Of a stretch of 64,000 nucleotides of DNA, positions 1 through 8,809 are shown in pieces. The DNA comes from Eutrophocola sp964601805 (GTDB lineage Bacteria > Pseudomonadota > Gammaproteobacteria > Pseudomonadales > Pseudohongiellaceae), in contig CAZROW010000004.1 in the NCBI GenBank assembly GCA_964601805.1, forward strand, positions 1 to 64,000, written 5' to 3'. A program made the position numbers and the translations under genes. Below the pieces are notes generated by a model. It searched no databases, was not told the origin of the DNA, and saw only the letters and a program-made list of their open reading frames with translations. Each line of letters opens with the position of its first letter. Position 1 is the stretch's first letter.

Positions 1-1403
1 TCGCCTTTCATCTTGTTGGCGCGTTCAACCACATCTTCGATGCCGCCAACCATGTAGAAAGCCTGCTCGGGCAGCTCATCATACTCGCCTGCCAGGATCG
101 CCTTGAAGCTGCTGATGGTATCTTTCAGGGAGACGTATTTACCGGGAGTACCGGTGAATACTTCGGCCACAGTACATGGCTGGGAGAAAAAGCGTTCGAT
201 TTTACGGGCACGGTTTACTGCGAGTTTGTCGTCTTCAGACAGCTCGTCCATACCGAGGATGGCGATAATGTCCTTGAGTTCTTTATAACGCTGCAGGATG
301 GACTGGACACCACGGGCCACTTCGTAATGCTCCTGGCCAATTACCAGCGGGTCAAGCTGGCGTGATGTGGAATCCAGTGGATCTACCGCGGGGTAAATAC
401 CCAGCTGGGCGATGTCACGTGACAGTACAACGGTGGCGTCCAAATGGGCAAAGGTTGTTGCCGGAGACGGGTCAGTCAGGTCATCCGCGGGTACGTATAC
501 GGCCTGGATGGAGGTAATGGAACCTGTCTTGGTCGATGTAATACGCTCCTGCAGGGCGCCCATTTCTTCCGCCAGTGTCGGCTGGTAACCCACCGCGGAA
601 GGCATACGGCCCAGCAGTGCTGATACTTCGGTACCCGCCAGGGTGTAACGATAGATGTTGTCGACGAAGAACAGTACATCACGGCCTTCATCACGGAATT
701 TTTCGGCCATGGTCAGACCGGTCAGGGCAACACGCAGGCGGTTACCGGGGGGCTCATTCATCTGGCCGTATACCATGGACACCTTGGAGTTGGTGAAGGT
801 GTCGGTATCAATTACACCGGCTTCCTGCATTTCGTGGTAGAAGTCATTACCCTCACGAGTACGCTCACCCACACCGGCAAACACGGACAGACCGCTATGC
901 TCGGTAGCAATGTTGTTGATCAGCTCCATCATGGTAACGGTCTTACCTACACCGGCACCACCGAACAGACCAACCTTACCACCCTTGGCGAAAGGACAAA
1001 CCAGGTCGATAACCTTGATACCAGTTTCCAGCAGCTCCTCGGAAGCAGCCTGCTCTTCGTAGCTCGGCGCTTTACGGTGAATCGGCATTTTTTCCTTTTC
1101 GCCGATCGGGCCACACTCGTCGATCGGGTCGCCCAGTACGTTCATGATGCGGCCAAGTGTTTCCACGCCCACCGGAATGCTGATGGCAGCGCCGGTGTCA
1201 GTAACATTCAGGCCGCGACGCAGACCCTCGGTAGAACCCAGGGCAATTGTGCGTACCACGCCATCACCCAGCTGCTGCTGGACTTCCAGTGTGATCTCGC
1301 TGTTATCCACAGCCAGGGCATCATAAACCTTAGGCACCGAATCCCGTGGAAACTCCACGTCAATCACCGCTCCAATAATCTGTACGATACGACCGCTACT
1401 CAT
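1..1403 (-). CDS. atpD: ATP synthase F1 subunit beta (3' end cut by window edge)
   Basis: Catalytic beta subunit of the F1 sector, which makes ATP from ADP and Pi. The reverse strand reads MSSGRIVQIIGAVIDVEF from an ATG at 1401-1403, preceded by the purine-rich AGAGGA. The Walker A loop GGAGVGKT follows CPFAKGGKVGLF, then GERTREGNDFY, and the Walker B region ends in FFVDNIYR. The catalytic-site segment GRMPSAVGYQPTL is intact. About 467 residues are present; beta subunits are usually 460-475 long, so only a few C-terminal residues are missing. It follows atpG in the operon; atpC would be expected just beyond the left edge. Confidence 0.98.
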   Translation of the reverse strand, partial: MSSGRIVQIIGAVIDVEFPRDSVPKVYDALAVDNSEITLEVQQQLGDGVVRTIALGSTEGLRRGLNVTDTGAAISIPVGVETLGRIMNVLGDPIDECGPIGEKEKMPIHRKAPSYEEQAASEELLETGIKVIDLVCPFAKGGKVGLFGGAGVGKTVTMMELINNIATEHSGLSVFAGVGERTREGNDFYHEMQEAGVIDTDTFTNSKVSMVYGQMNEPPGNRLRVALTGLTMAEKFRDEGRDVLFFVDNIYRYTLAGTEVSALLGRMPSAVGYQPTLAEEMGALQERITSTKTGSITSIQAVYVPADDLTDPSPATTFAHLDATVVLSRDIAQLGIYPAVDPLDSTSRQLDPLVIGQEHYEVARGVQSILQRYKELKDIIAILGMDELSEDDKLAVNRARKIERFFSQPCTVAEVFTGTPGKYVSLKDTISSFKAILAGEYDELPEQAFYMVGGIEDVVERANKMKG

Positions 1404-1480
1404 GTCCGGTTCCTCTTTGATCAATCTTTAAATTAATAACTGACTAAAATTCTTTTCGTCTTTAATGTCAGGGCCTGGCC

Positions 1481-2341
1481 TTAAAGCGCGGCGGCACCAC
1501 TGACGATTTCTGATAATTCCTGGGTAATCGCTGCCTGGCGAGCCTTGTTGTAAACCAGCTGCAGGTCATTGATAAGCTCACCGGCATTGTCGGTAGCACT
1601 CTTCATGGCAATCATGCGTGCTGCCTGTTCACAGGCATTGTTTTCAACAACGGCCTGGTACACCTGGGATTCGATATAGCGCGACAGCAGGCCGTCCAGC
1701 AGTTCGCGGGCATCGGGCTCGTAGAGATAGTCCCAGTGATGTTTCAATTCATCGTCTTCAGCGGCCTGCAGGGGAAGCAGTTGTTCCACGCCAGGTGCCT
1801 GGGTCATGGTGTTCACGAACTCGTTGGCGACCAGGTACAACTTGTCGATATTGCCATCAGCAAAGTTGTCCAGCATCACCTTGACGCCACCGACCACATC
1901 TTCCACGGCCGGCTTGTCACCAATACCACGGATAGCTGCAACGACGTTACCGCCATAGTTATTGAAAAATGCCGCACCCTTGCCACCAACAGCACAGATA
2001 TCAATGTCCACGTTCTGGTCATGCCAGTCTTTCATGGATTTGATCATGGTCTTGAACAGGTTGATGTTCAGTCCACCACAAAGACCGCGGTCAGTAGAAA
2101 CCACAATGAAGCCTACTCGTTTGACTTCGCGCTCTTTCATGTAAATGTGCTGGTACTCCGGGTTGGAGTTGGCCAGGTGACTGACCACCGCACGAATGCT
2201 TTTCGCATAGGGCTTGCCCAGTTCCATCTGTTCCTGGGCCTTGCGCATTTTACTTGCCGCAACCATTTCCATGGCGCTGGTGATCTTCTGAGTATTCTTG
2301 ATACTCCCGATCTGATTGCGAATTTCTTTACCGACAGCCAT
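1481..2341 (-). CDS. atpG: ATP synthase F1 subunit gamma
   Basis: Central rotor stalk of F1 that couples c-ring rotation to catalysis in the beta subunits. The 286 residues are the usual gamma length. The N-terminal helix (MAVGKEIRNQIGSIKNTQKI, then TSAMEMVAASKMRKAQ) and the C-terminal helix (NKARQAAITQELSEIVSGAAAL) form the coiled coil of the shaft, and STDRGLCGGLN marks the conserved Rossmann-like core. The ATG lies 6 bases after the atpA stop, so the two are translated as neighbours in one operon. Confidence 0.98.
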   Translation of the reverse strand: MAVGKEIRNQIGSIKNTQKITSAMEMVAASKMRKAQEQMELGKPYAKSIRAVVSHLANSNPEYQHIYMKEREVKRVGFIVVSTDRGLCGGLNINLFKTMIKSMKDWHDQNVDIDICAVGGKGAAFFNNYGGNVVAAIRGIGDKPAVEDVVGGVKVMLDNFADGNIDKLYLVANEFVNTMTQAPGVEQLLPLQAAEDDELKHHWDYLYEPDARELLDGLLSRYIESQVYQAVVENNACEQAARMIAMKSATDNAGELINDLQLVYNKARQAAITQELSEIVSGAAAL

Positions 2342-2347
2342 GTGTGA

Positions 2348-3892
2348 TTACCAGCTCTGGGTTGAGATGAATTTGTCCATTGCCTCTTTGAAAGAAGCCT
2401 GGATCTCGTCATTCCAGTCGCCTGTCTCGTTGATGTTGTTCATCAGGTCACTGTACTCGGAGTTCATGTATGACAGCAGCGCAGCTTCGAAATCGGCAAT
2501 CTTGTTAAGCTCGACTTCTTTCAGGAAGCCTTCGTTGGCGGCATAAATTACGATACCCATTTCAGCAACTGACAGTGGCGAATACTGTTTCTGTTTCATC
2601 AGCTCGGTGACACGTTGTCCGTGTTCCAGCTGGGCGCGGGTTGCCTCGTCAAGGTCAGAAGCAAACTGGGCGAAAGCGGCCAACTCACGATACTGGGCCA
2701 GTGCAAGACGAATACCACCACCGAGTTTCTTGACGATACTGGTCTGTGCTGCACCACCTACACGAGATACCGACAGACCGGCGTTCATCGCGGGACGGAT
2801 ACCAGAGTTGAACAGGTTGGTTTCCAGGAAGATCTGGCCGTCCGTAATGGAGATCACGTTGGTCGGTACGAAAGCCGATACGTCACCAGCCTGGGTCTCA
2901 ATGATGGGCAGTGCTGTCAGGGAGCCTGTCTGGCCCTTGACCTTGCCATCAGTGAATTTTTCAACATATTCAGCGTTAACACGGGCCGCTCTTTCCAGCA
3001 GACGTGAATGGAGATAGAACACGTCACCGGGATAGGCTTCACGGCCGGGCGGACGACGCAGCAGCAGGGAGATCTGGCGATAAGCCCAGGCCTGCTTGGT
3101 CAGGTCATCATAAATAATCAGGGCGTCCTGGCCACGGTCGCGGTAGTACTCACCCATGGTGCAACCGGCATAGGGTGCAATGAACTGCATGGAGGCCGGG
3201 TCGGAGGCACCCGCCGCTACGATAACGGTGTGCTCCATGGCGCCATGTTCTTCAAGCTTGCGCACAACACTGGCGATGGATGACTGCTTCTGGCCAACCG
3301 CAACATAAATACATTTAACACCGGTGCCTTTCTGGTTGATGATGGCATCAACGGCAACAGCGGTTTTACCTACCTGGCGGTCACCAATGATCAGCTCACG
3401 CTGGCCACGACCGATGGGGACCATGGAGTCGATGGCTTTCAGTCCGGTCTGTACCGGCTGGGATACTGACTGACGAGCAATTACACCCGGTGCAACTTTT
3501 TCAACAGCGTCAGTTTCCTTGGCGTTGATCGGGCCCTTGCCGTCAATGGGGTTACCCAGGGCGTCAACCACGCGGCCTTCCAGCTCTGGGCCTACCGGCA
3601 CTTCAAGAATACGCTGGGTACAACGACAGGTCTGGCCTTCGGCAAGACTCTGGTAGTCACCCAGGACCACCGCACCAACTGAATCACGCTCAAGGTTCAG
3701 TGCCATACCGTAGACACCACCTTCGAACTCGATCATTTCACCGTACATCACATCGGCCAGGCCGTGGATACGGATAATACCGTCCGAAACGCTGACGATC
3801 GTGCCTTCGTTCTGCGCCTGGGCAGACACATCGAGATTGTCGATGCGCTGTTTGATAATTTCGCTAATTTCTGAAGGATTCAGTTGTTGCAT
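2348..3892 (-). CDS. atpA: ATP synthase F1 subunit alpha
   Basis: Non-catalytic nucleotide-binding subunit of the F1 hexamer. The 514 residues match the family length. It begins MQQLNPSEISEIIKQRID, the delta-binding N-terminus. The P-loop GDRQVGKTAV lies near residue 170, followed by YVAVGQKQSS, and the Walker B region is ALIIYDDLTKQAWAYRQ. The adenine-pocket segment is DVSAFVPTNVISITDGQIF. It sits between atpH and atpG. The 129-base gap to atpH is the longest inside the operon after atpB-atpI and holds no hairpin that I recognise. Confidence 0.98.
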   Translation of the reverse strand: MQQLNPSEISEIIKQRIDNLDVSAQAQNEGTIVSVSDGIIRIHGLADVMYGEMIEFEGGVYGMALNLERDSVGAVVLGDYQSLAEGQTCRCTQRILEVPVGPELEGRVVDALGNPIDGKGPINAKETDAVEKVAPGVIARQSVSQPVQTGLKAIDSMVPIGRGQRELIIGDRQVGKTAVAVDAIINQKGTGVKCIYVAVGQKQSSIASVVRKLEEHGAMEHTVIVAAGASDPASMQFIAPYAGCTMGEYYRDRGQDALIIYDDLTKQAWAYRQISLLLRRPPGREAYPGDVFYLHSRLLERAARVNAEYVEKFTDGKVKGQTGSLTALPIIETQAGDVSAFVPTNVISITDGQIFLETNLFNSGIRPAMNAGLSVSRVGGAAQTSIVKKLGGGIRLALAQYRELAAFAQFASDLDEATRAQLEHGQRVTELMKQKQYSPLSVAEMGIVIYAANEGFLKEVELNKIADFEAALLSYMNSEYSDLMNNINETGDWNDEIQASFKEAMDKFISTQSW

Positions 3893-4021
3893 TGTCTTGT
3901 TTCCTCAAACTTCCCTGCTGTCCAGGGATACTTGTGAGCTTTCTGTAACCTTATATCTGGATTCGTTTTCTTCTTTATTGCGTACCGACGCTGTGCCTTT
4001 CTTCAATCTGCCAGCCTTGAA

Positions 4022-4558
4022 TTAACCTTTCATGCTTTCAGACAGCTTGGCCAGCTTGCCGCGAACTGAACCGTCAATGACCAGGTCGCCTGCCCGAATG
4101 ACAGCACCACCTATCAGTGATTTGTCAGTCTCGCTATGGAGCACCACTTCACGCTGAAGCTTGGCTTTCAGGGACGCTGCCAGTTTTTCCTGGAGGGCAT
4201 CAGACAGCGGAAAGGCAGAAATAACATTCACATCCACCTTCATTTCCTGGTTGGCTTTCAACGTTTCGAACAGGGTAACTATTTCGGGCATCAGCGGAAT
4301 ACGCTTGTTTTCCGCCAGGATGGCAATGAAGTTCTTAACCTGCCCGATGATTTCATCACCACACAATTCCGTAACCAGTTGCGCCTGCTTTTCACCGGTA
4401 AGAGACGGGGAAGTCAGTGCAGACCTGACGGCCGGTTCGCTGACCACTGCAGCAACCGTAGCCAGGCTTTCCGACCAGTCACCAAGACTGCCGGCTTCAA
4501 CAGCAGCTTCAAAGGCTGCCTTGGCATAGGGTCTTGCGAGTGTTGTTAATTCGGCCAT
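4022..4558 (-). CDS. atpH: ATP synthase F1 subunit delta
   Basis: Delta subunit that caps the alpha3beta3 head and ties it to the peripheral stalk. The 178 residues are the usual length. The N-terminal helical domain contains LARPYAKAAFEAAVEAG, the family signature, and the C-terminal region DKSLIGGAVIRAGDLVIDGS is the other conserved block. It lies between atpF (31 bases upstream) and atpA in the canonical order. Confidence 0.97.
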   Translation of the reverse strand: MAELTTLARPYAKAAFEAAVEAGSLGDWSESLATVAAVVSEPAVRSALTSPSLTGEKQAQLVTELCGDEIIGQVKNFIAILAENKRIPLMPEIVTLFETLKANQEMKVDVNVISAFPLSDALQEKLAASLKAKLQREVVLHSETDKSLIGGAVIRAGDLVIDGSVRGKLAKLSESMKG

Positions 4559-4588
4559 AGTGTTTTCAGTTATCTTCTGTCTTGCGGA

Positions 4589-5059
4589 TTACAGGCTGGC
4601 TGCCAGTTTTTCAGCCAGTTCAGCGTGGGTCGCTTCGTCGATAGAAGCTTCCAGGATTTTTTCTGCACCGGCGATGGCAATACCTGCCACCTGCTTGCGC
4701 AGCTGTTCCTTGGCACGATTCACTTCCTGCTCTATTTCAGCCTGGGCACCGGCGATCAAACGCTGGCCTTCTTCCCGGGCCTGTTCCTTGGCTTCATCGA
4801 CTATCTGGCTGGCACGCTTGTTGGCCTGCTCGATAATGCCTGAGGCTTCCGTTTTCGCTTCACGCAATTGTTGCGTGGCGCGTTCCTGGGCAAGCTCCAG
4901 GTCTTTCTCTGCACGTTCTGCAGATTCAAGACCGTCCGCGATTTTCTTCGCGCGCTCGTTCAGGGCACTGGTCAACGGCGGCCACACATACTTCATGCAG
5001 AACCACACGAAGAAGGCGAAGGCTATCATCTGTCCCAGTATTGTTGCGTTTATATTCAC
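4589..5059 (-). CDS. atpF: ATP synthase Fo subunit b
   Basis: Peripheral-stalk subunit that holds the F1 head static against the a subunit. The 156 residues equal the Escherichia coli length. A single N-terminal membrane helix (ATILGQMIAFAFFVWFCMKY, residues 4-23) is followed by a long, charged, alanine- and glutamate-rich coiled coil to the C-terminus (for example KDLELAQERATQQLREAKTE). Only one b gene is present, so the stalk is presumably a homodimer rather than the b/b' form. Confidence 0.97.
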   Translation of the reverse strand: MNINATILGQMIAFAFFVWFCMKYVWPPLTSALNERAKKIADGLESAERAEKDLELAQERATQQLREAKTEASGIIEQANKRASQIVDEAKEQAREEGQRLIAGAQAEIEQEVNRAKEQLRKQVAGIAIAGAEKILEASIDEATHAELAEKLAASL

Positions 5060-5149
5060 AGTAACACCTCGTTTACAGTGTACTTTTCAGTTATTCAGCT
5101 GTTTCTTTGTTCAACGTTCACTACGCCCTAGGGCGCGATGTCCGGAACG

Positions 5150-5407
5150 TTAACCAGCAAGCGCAGCAATAAACGGGTTGGCAAAGGTGAACCACATGCC
5201 AATGGCCAGACCAATCATGGTTACCGCGTCGATAAGACCAGCGACCAGGAACATCTTGCCTTGCAGCATGGGGGCCAGTTCAGGCTGACGTGCTGAACCT
5301 TCCAGCATTTTGCCGCCCAGAATACCGAAACCGATAGCGGTACCCAGTGCGCCCATACCCAATACCAGCAGTACTCCAAGCACTGTAAAAGCCAATATCT
5401 GCTCCAT
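5150..5407 (-). CDS. atpE: ATP synthase Fo subunit c
   Basis: Proteolipid that oligomerises into the rotor ring. The 85 residues form two membrane helices around a polar loop with the invariant ARQPE. The ion-carrying carboxylate is the Asp in LIDAVTMIG on helix 2. The first helix carries the glycine-rich GTAIGFGILGGKMLEG. An aspartate without the accompanying Gln/Glu/Ser pattern of sodium-type rings suggests proton coupling, which is an inference from sequence only. It lies between atpB and atpF. Confidence 0.97.
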   Translation of the reverse strand: MEQILAFTVLGVLLVLGMGALGTAIGFGILGGKMLEGSARQPELAPMLQGKMFLVAGLIDAVTMIGLAIGMWFTFANPFIAALAG

Positions 5408-5469
5408 TTTTTCCTCCAGTTGTTAAGGTAAATACCTTGTTTAGTGATTTGTGAATTTAAGAAAATTGT

Positions 5470-6333
5470 TTAGTGGTCTTCACAAGCCTGACTGAGATAA
5501 ACAATAGTCAGCATCATGAAGATGAATGCCTGCAATGGAACTACAAGCAAGTGGAATGCAGCCCAGACAAAATGTGCGGGCAGCTGATAGACGCCAAACA
5601 GGGCGATCAGCAGGAATACCAGTTCACCGGCATAAAGGTTGCCGTAGAGACGCAGGCCCAGTGAAACCGGCTTAGCCAGCAAGGTCGGGACTTCGATCAA
5701 CAGGTTGAACGGCAGCATTTTCGGTCCGAATGGCTGGAAGGCCAGCTCTTTCAGGAAGCCGCCTGTGCCTTTGACTTTAATACTGTAGTAAATAATCAGG
5801 AAAAAGATGCTGATGGACATACCCAGGGTAACGTTCGGGTCTGTCGTGGGAACCGCACGAAACGCCGTTTCGTGGCTGCCGCTGATGGTCTGGGCCAGCC
5901 AGGGCAGGATATCTACCGGGACCAGGTCCATGGTGTTCATCAGGATGACCCAGCAGAAAATGGTCATGGCCAGGGGGGCAATCAGTTCGCTTTTACCGTG
6001 AAACGTATCCTTGACGTTCTGGTCGACAAACTCATAAATCCATTCAACAAAATTCTGGAAACCGGACGGTGCTGCGGCACTGGCCTTGTCAGCCATTTTC
6101 TTGAAGGAAAGGACAAACAGCAGGCCCAGGGCTACGGACCAGCCAAGCATGTCGACGTGAAAGGACCAGAAGCCCATTTCGCTGGCTTCTTCCTCGGTGT
6201 GGGCAAAACCCCAGTGACCGTCCGGGTGTTTCCCGTAGGTAAGAAACTGAAGGTGATGTTGAATATATTCACCTTGAGTCTGGGAATGCTCTTCTGCGTG
6301 ACCTGCTTCTTCGTGAGTTGCTTCGCTTGCCAT
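5470..6333 (-). CDS. atpB: ATP synthase Fo subunit a
   Basis: Membrane stator subunit with the proton half-channels. The 287 residues are slightly longer than the E. coli protein. The N-terminus is extended and rich in His and Glu (MASEATHEEAGHAEEHSQ). The essential arginine of the penultimate helix is in LRLYGNLYAGE, and the C-terminal helix ends IVYLSQACEDH. The segment VPVDILPWLAQTISG is also family-typical. It is the second gene of the operon, after atpI. Confidence 0.97.
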   Translation of the reverse strand: MASEATHEEAGHAEEHSQTQGEYIQHHLQFLTYGKHPDGHWGFAHTEEEASEMGFWSFHVDMLGWSVALGLLFVLSFKKMADKASAAAPSGFQNFVEWIYEFVDQNVKDTFHGKSELIAPLAMTIFCWVILMNTMDLVPVDILPWLAQTISGSHETAFRAVPTTDPNVTLGMSISIFFLIIYYSIKVKGTGGFLKELAFQPFGPKMLPFNLLIEVPTLLAKPVSLGLRLYGNLYAGELVFLLIALFGVYQLPAHFVWAAFHLLVVPLQAFIFMMLTIVYLSQACEDH

Positions 6334-6435
6334 GTCGCTAATTGTCTACTTTTTAGCCTGCTTGATTAAATTGTTCTGTTTTCAGATCAGTGCGTTCATC
6401 GCGCTGAACCGGAACCGGCGATTAATCTGCCTGGT

Positions 6436-6882
6436 CTATTTGTTCCACTGCTTCCAGCTGCTGTAAATCCAGCCGGTTGCTACCAGTCCAACCGCAATCG
6501 TGAATATAAAACTCAGGATCACGGCCAACTCGTTCAAGGGTTTGATTCCCGCAAATACCAGCGCAAACAAAACCCCTGTCATTATCAGCTTGCCTGTTTC
6601 GCCAGCGTAAAATGACTTGACTATCAATGGTGTATTACGTGCACCACGAAAGCGGAAAGCCTTCCAGGCAAAGTACCCGTTGGGCACGATGCTGATGAAT
6701 CCACCCAGCAAAATCGAATATGCTGCTACAAGGTCAAATAAAAAGAAGATGACCCCGGCCGCAATCACACAAAGTACAAACTGGATGACAAAAGCGATGT
6801 AGATCGGAGGCGCTTTAATCGTTGAAACGGTCACCGGCCTTCTGCCTTGCCTGCGTGTGTCACCGTCCCCAGGCCCATCCAT
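6436..6882 (-). CDS. atpI: ATP synthase assembly protein AtpI
   Basis: Small membrane protein encoded first in many bacterial atp operons; it helps assemble the c-ring. The 148 residues contain about four hydrophobic helices, including IYIAFVIQFVLCVIAAGVIF and YSILLGGFISIVPNGYFAW. FYAGETGKLIMTG is the conserved central block. The ATG at 6880-6882 gives a 16-residue polar leader; an internal GTG (VTVSTIKAPP) could also be the start. A strong promoter lies just upstream at 6918-6946. Confidence 0.9.
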   Translation of the reverse strand: MDGPGDGDTRRQGRRPVTVSTIKAPPIYIAFVIQFVLCVIAAGVIFFLFDLVAAYSILLGGFISIVPNGYFAWKAFRFRGARNTPLIVKSFYAGETGKLIMTGVLFALVFAGIKPLNELAVILSFIFTIAVGLVATGWIYSSWKQWNK

Positions 6883-6917
6883 ACCTATTGTTTTTTCAGT
6901 GTTTTTCGACCGCGCGC

Positions 6918-6946
6918 ATTATATTGACTTTCAAAAATCCATACAA
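6918..6946 (-). promoter_or_regulatory. Sigma-70 promoter of the atp operon
   Basis: On the minus strand TTGTAT (6941-6946), a 17-base spacer and a perfect TATAAT (6918-6923) are followed by the GC-rich discriminator GCGCGCGG. The position directly ahead of atpI and the optimal spacing make it the likely main promoter of atpIBEFHAGD. The discriminator resembles those of growth-rate-controlled promoters. Confidence 0.8.
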
Positions 6947-6988
6947 CCGGAAATACCCTAAAAGGACACGGTTTTTGTCGATTTCGGC

Positions 6989-7912
6989 TTACTTGATGTG
7001 ATCCAGGATGCCTTCGAGCTGTTCCAGCGAGTTATAACTGAGCACAAGCTTGCCCTTACCCTTGGCTGAATGCTGAATAGCGACCTGTGTGCCCAGTTTT
7101 TCCGACAGACTATCCTGGAGATGGCGAATATCAGGATCAATTTTGTCCTCAGGTTTTTTGCGGGTATTTTCCGACAACATCCGCCTGACCAGGGCCTCGG
7201 TCTGGCGCACGGACAATCCCCGCGAAATCACTGCCCTGGCGGCTTCCGCCTGTTTTTCGTTGGGCAGGGACAGCATGGCCCTCGCATGCCCCATTTCCAG
7301 CTTTCCGTGTTCCAGGGATTGCCTGACATCCGCATTCAGCGACATCAGCCTGAGCAGGTTGGTGACCGTGGTACGGGATTTGCCCACGGCCTCGGCGGCT
7401 TCCTGCTGGGTCAGCTCGAATTCATCAATCAGGCGCTGAAGGGCCATGGCCTCTTCAATGGGATTGAGGTTTTCGCGCTGGATATTCTCGATAAGGGCCA
7501 TGGCCACGGCCGCTTCATCCGGTACTTCCTTGATAATGACCGGGATGGTATCCAGGCCTGCCAGCTGACAGGCGCGCCAGCGACGCTCGCCGGCCACAAT
7601 TTCATACTTGCTGGAGCTGATCGGTCGTACCACGATCGGCTGCATGACTCCCTGGGCCTTGATGGAATTGGCCAGGTCCTCCAGGGACTCGGTCCGCATG
7701 TCATGACGTGGCTGGTACTTGCCGGGTTGAATGAATTCCACCGGCAGGTTTTTGAGCTGGCCGTTCTGGCTGGGGGCTGATTCAGATACTGGTGCGCTGG
7801 GCGCCTGGTCCACAGGTGCCTGTTCCGGCTCGTTTGTCGGTTTTGTCGTCCGGTTGCCTGTTCCCAGCAGGGCATCCAGTCCCCTGCCAAGGCCTCTTTT
7901 CTTGGTTGTCAT
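6989..7912 (-). CDS. parB: Chromosome partitioning protein ParB
   Basis: Centromere-binding CTPase that loads at parS and spreads along DNA to build the segregation complex moved by ParA. The 307 residues hold the family parts in order: a basic N-terminus (KKRGLGRGLDALLG) that stimulates ParA, a proline/glutamine/serine-rich linker, the CTP-binding region with GERRWRACQLAGL near residue 110, the helix-turn-helix LTQQEAAEAVGKSRTTVTNL, and a C-terminal dimerisation segment. It lies 27 bases after parA in the mnmG-rsmG-parA-parB run. Two matching parS sites occur in recF. Confidence 0.98.
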   Translation of the reverse strand: MTTKKRGLGRGLDALLGTGNRTTKPTNEPEQAPVDQAPSAPVSESAPSQNGQLKNLPVEFIQPGKYQPRHDMRTESLEDLANSIKAQGVMQPIVVRPISSSKYEIVAGERRWRACQLAGLDTIPVIIKEVPDEAAVAMALIENIQRENLNPIEEAMALQRLIDEFELTQQEAAEAVGKSRTTVTNLLRLMSLNADVRQSLEHGKLEMGHARAMLSLPNEKQAEAARAVISRGLSVRQTEALVRRMLSENTRKKPEDKIDPDIRHLQDSLSEKLGTQVAIQHSAKGKGKLVLSYNSLEQLEGILDHIK

Positions 7913-7939
7913 GTTATAGCCGTTACTTTACTGCGTGGT

Positions 7940-8809
7940 TTATGGGGCGACCGGGTTGTCTTGCTCATTACCGGAGGATAATTCGTCCTGGGTAGTATCA
8001 TTACCAGTACCATTACCAGAACCGGTATTGTCATCATTGCCCTGGCTGGCGTGCCGACGCAGGATTTCTCCTGCCAGGGCAATGTAGGCCAGGGCGCCGC
8101 GCGACGTTTTATCATACACTATTACCGGCACCCCGAAACTCGGGGCTTCTGCCAGTCTCACATTACGCGGAATGATTGTTCTGTAGACAGCATCGCCAAA
8201 GTGTTCGGTCAGCTGGTCAGAGACTTCCTGGGTCAGCTTGTTGCGCGGATCATGCATGGTGCGCAAAATGCCCTCGATTTTCAGGGCCGGGTTCAGGGCA
8301 CCGGCGACCGCTTCTATGGTTCGGGACAGGGCCGATAAGCCCTCCAGGGCATAGTATTCACATTGCATCGGGATCAGCACACCATCGGCTGCCACCAGGG
8401 CATTCACGGTGAGCATATTCAGGGATGGCGGGCAATCAATCAGGATGTAGTCGTAATCTGACTGCACGCTGCTGAGCATATCGCGCAAGCGGTGATCGCG
8501 TCCCTCAACATCCAGCAATTCCACTTCCGCGGCCGTAAGATCCCCGTTGGCAGGCAGCAGGTTGAACCCGCTTTCCCCCGCGGCAACGGCTACCTGGGAT
8601 ATGGGCACGCTGTCGACCAGGACATCATAAACACTGTATTGCAGGCTGTTTTTTTCAACACCACTGCCCATGGTGGCATTGCCCTGGGGATCCAGGTCCA
8701 CCAGGAGCACTTTCTTATGCATGCGGGCAAGCGATGCAGCCAGGTTGACGGTCGTCGTGGTTTTACCCACCCCGCCTTTCTGGTTTGCAATGGCAAAAAT
8801 ATGACTCAC
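7940..8809 (-). CDS. parA: Chromosome partitioning ATPase ParA (Soj)
   Basis: Deviant Walker ATPase that binds the nucleoid when ATP-bound and pulls ParB-parS complexes apart. It starts at a GTG (8807-8809) that overlaps the rsmG stop by 4 bases. KGGVGKTTT is the deviant Walker A motif, DYILIDCPPSLNML the Walker B/switch region and LLVDLDPQGNAT the A' motif. The core ends near residue 255. A tail of about 35 residues rich in Asp, Asn, Gly, Ser and Thr (including NDDNTGSGNGTGNDTTQDEL) follows and is not needed by the fold. Confidence 0.97.
   Translation of the reverse strand: MSHIFAIANQKGGVGKTTTTVNLAASLARMHKKVLLVDLDPQGNATMGSGVEKNSLQYSVYDVLVDSVPISQVAVAAGESGFNLLPANGDLTAAEVELLDVEGRDHRLRDMLSSVQSDYDYILIDCPPSLNMLTVNALVAADGVLIPMQCEYYALEGLSALSRTIEAVAGALNPALKIEGILRTMHDPRNKLTQEVSDQLTEHFGDAVYRTIIPRNVRLAEAPSFGVPVIVYDKTSRGALAYIALAGEILRRHASQGNDDNTGSGNGTGNDTTQDELSSGNEQDNPVAP

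Noticed and set aside
834..1436. Long open frame on the plus strand opposite atpD
   Set aside because: It is the antisense shadow of the well-conserved atpD frame, with no family-like sequence of its own.
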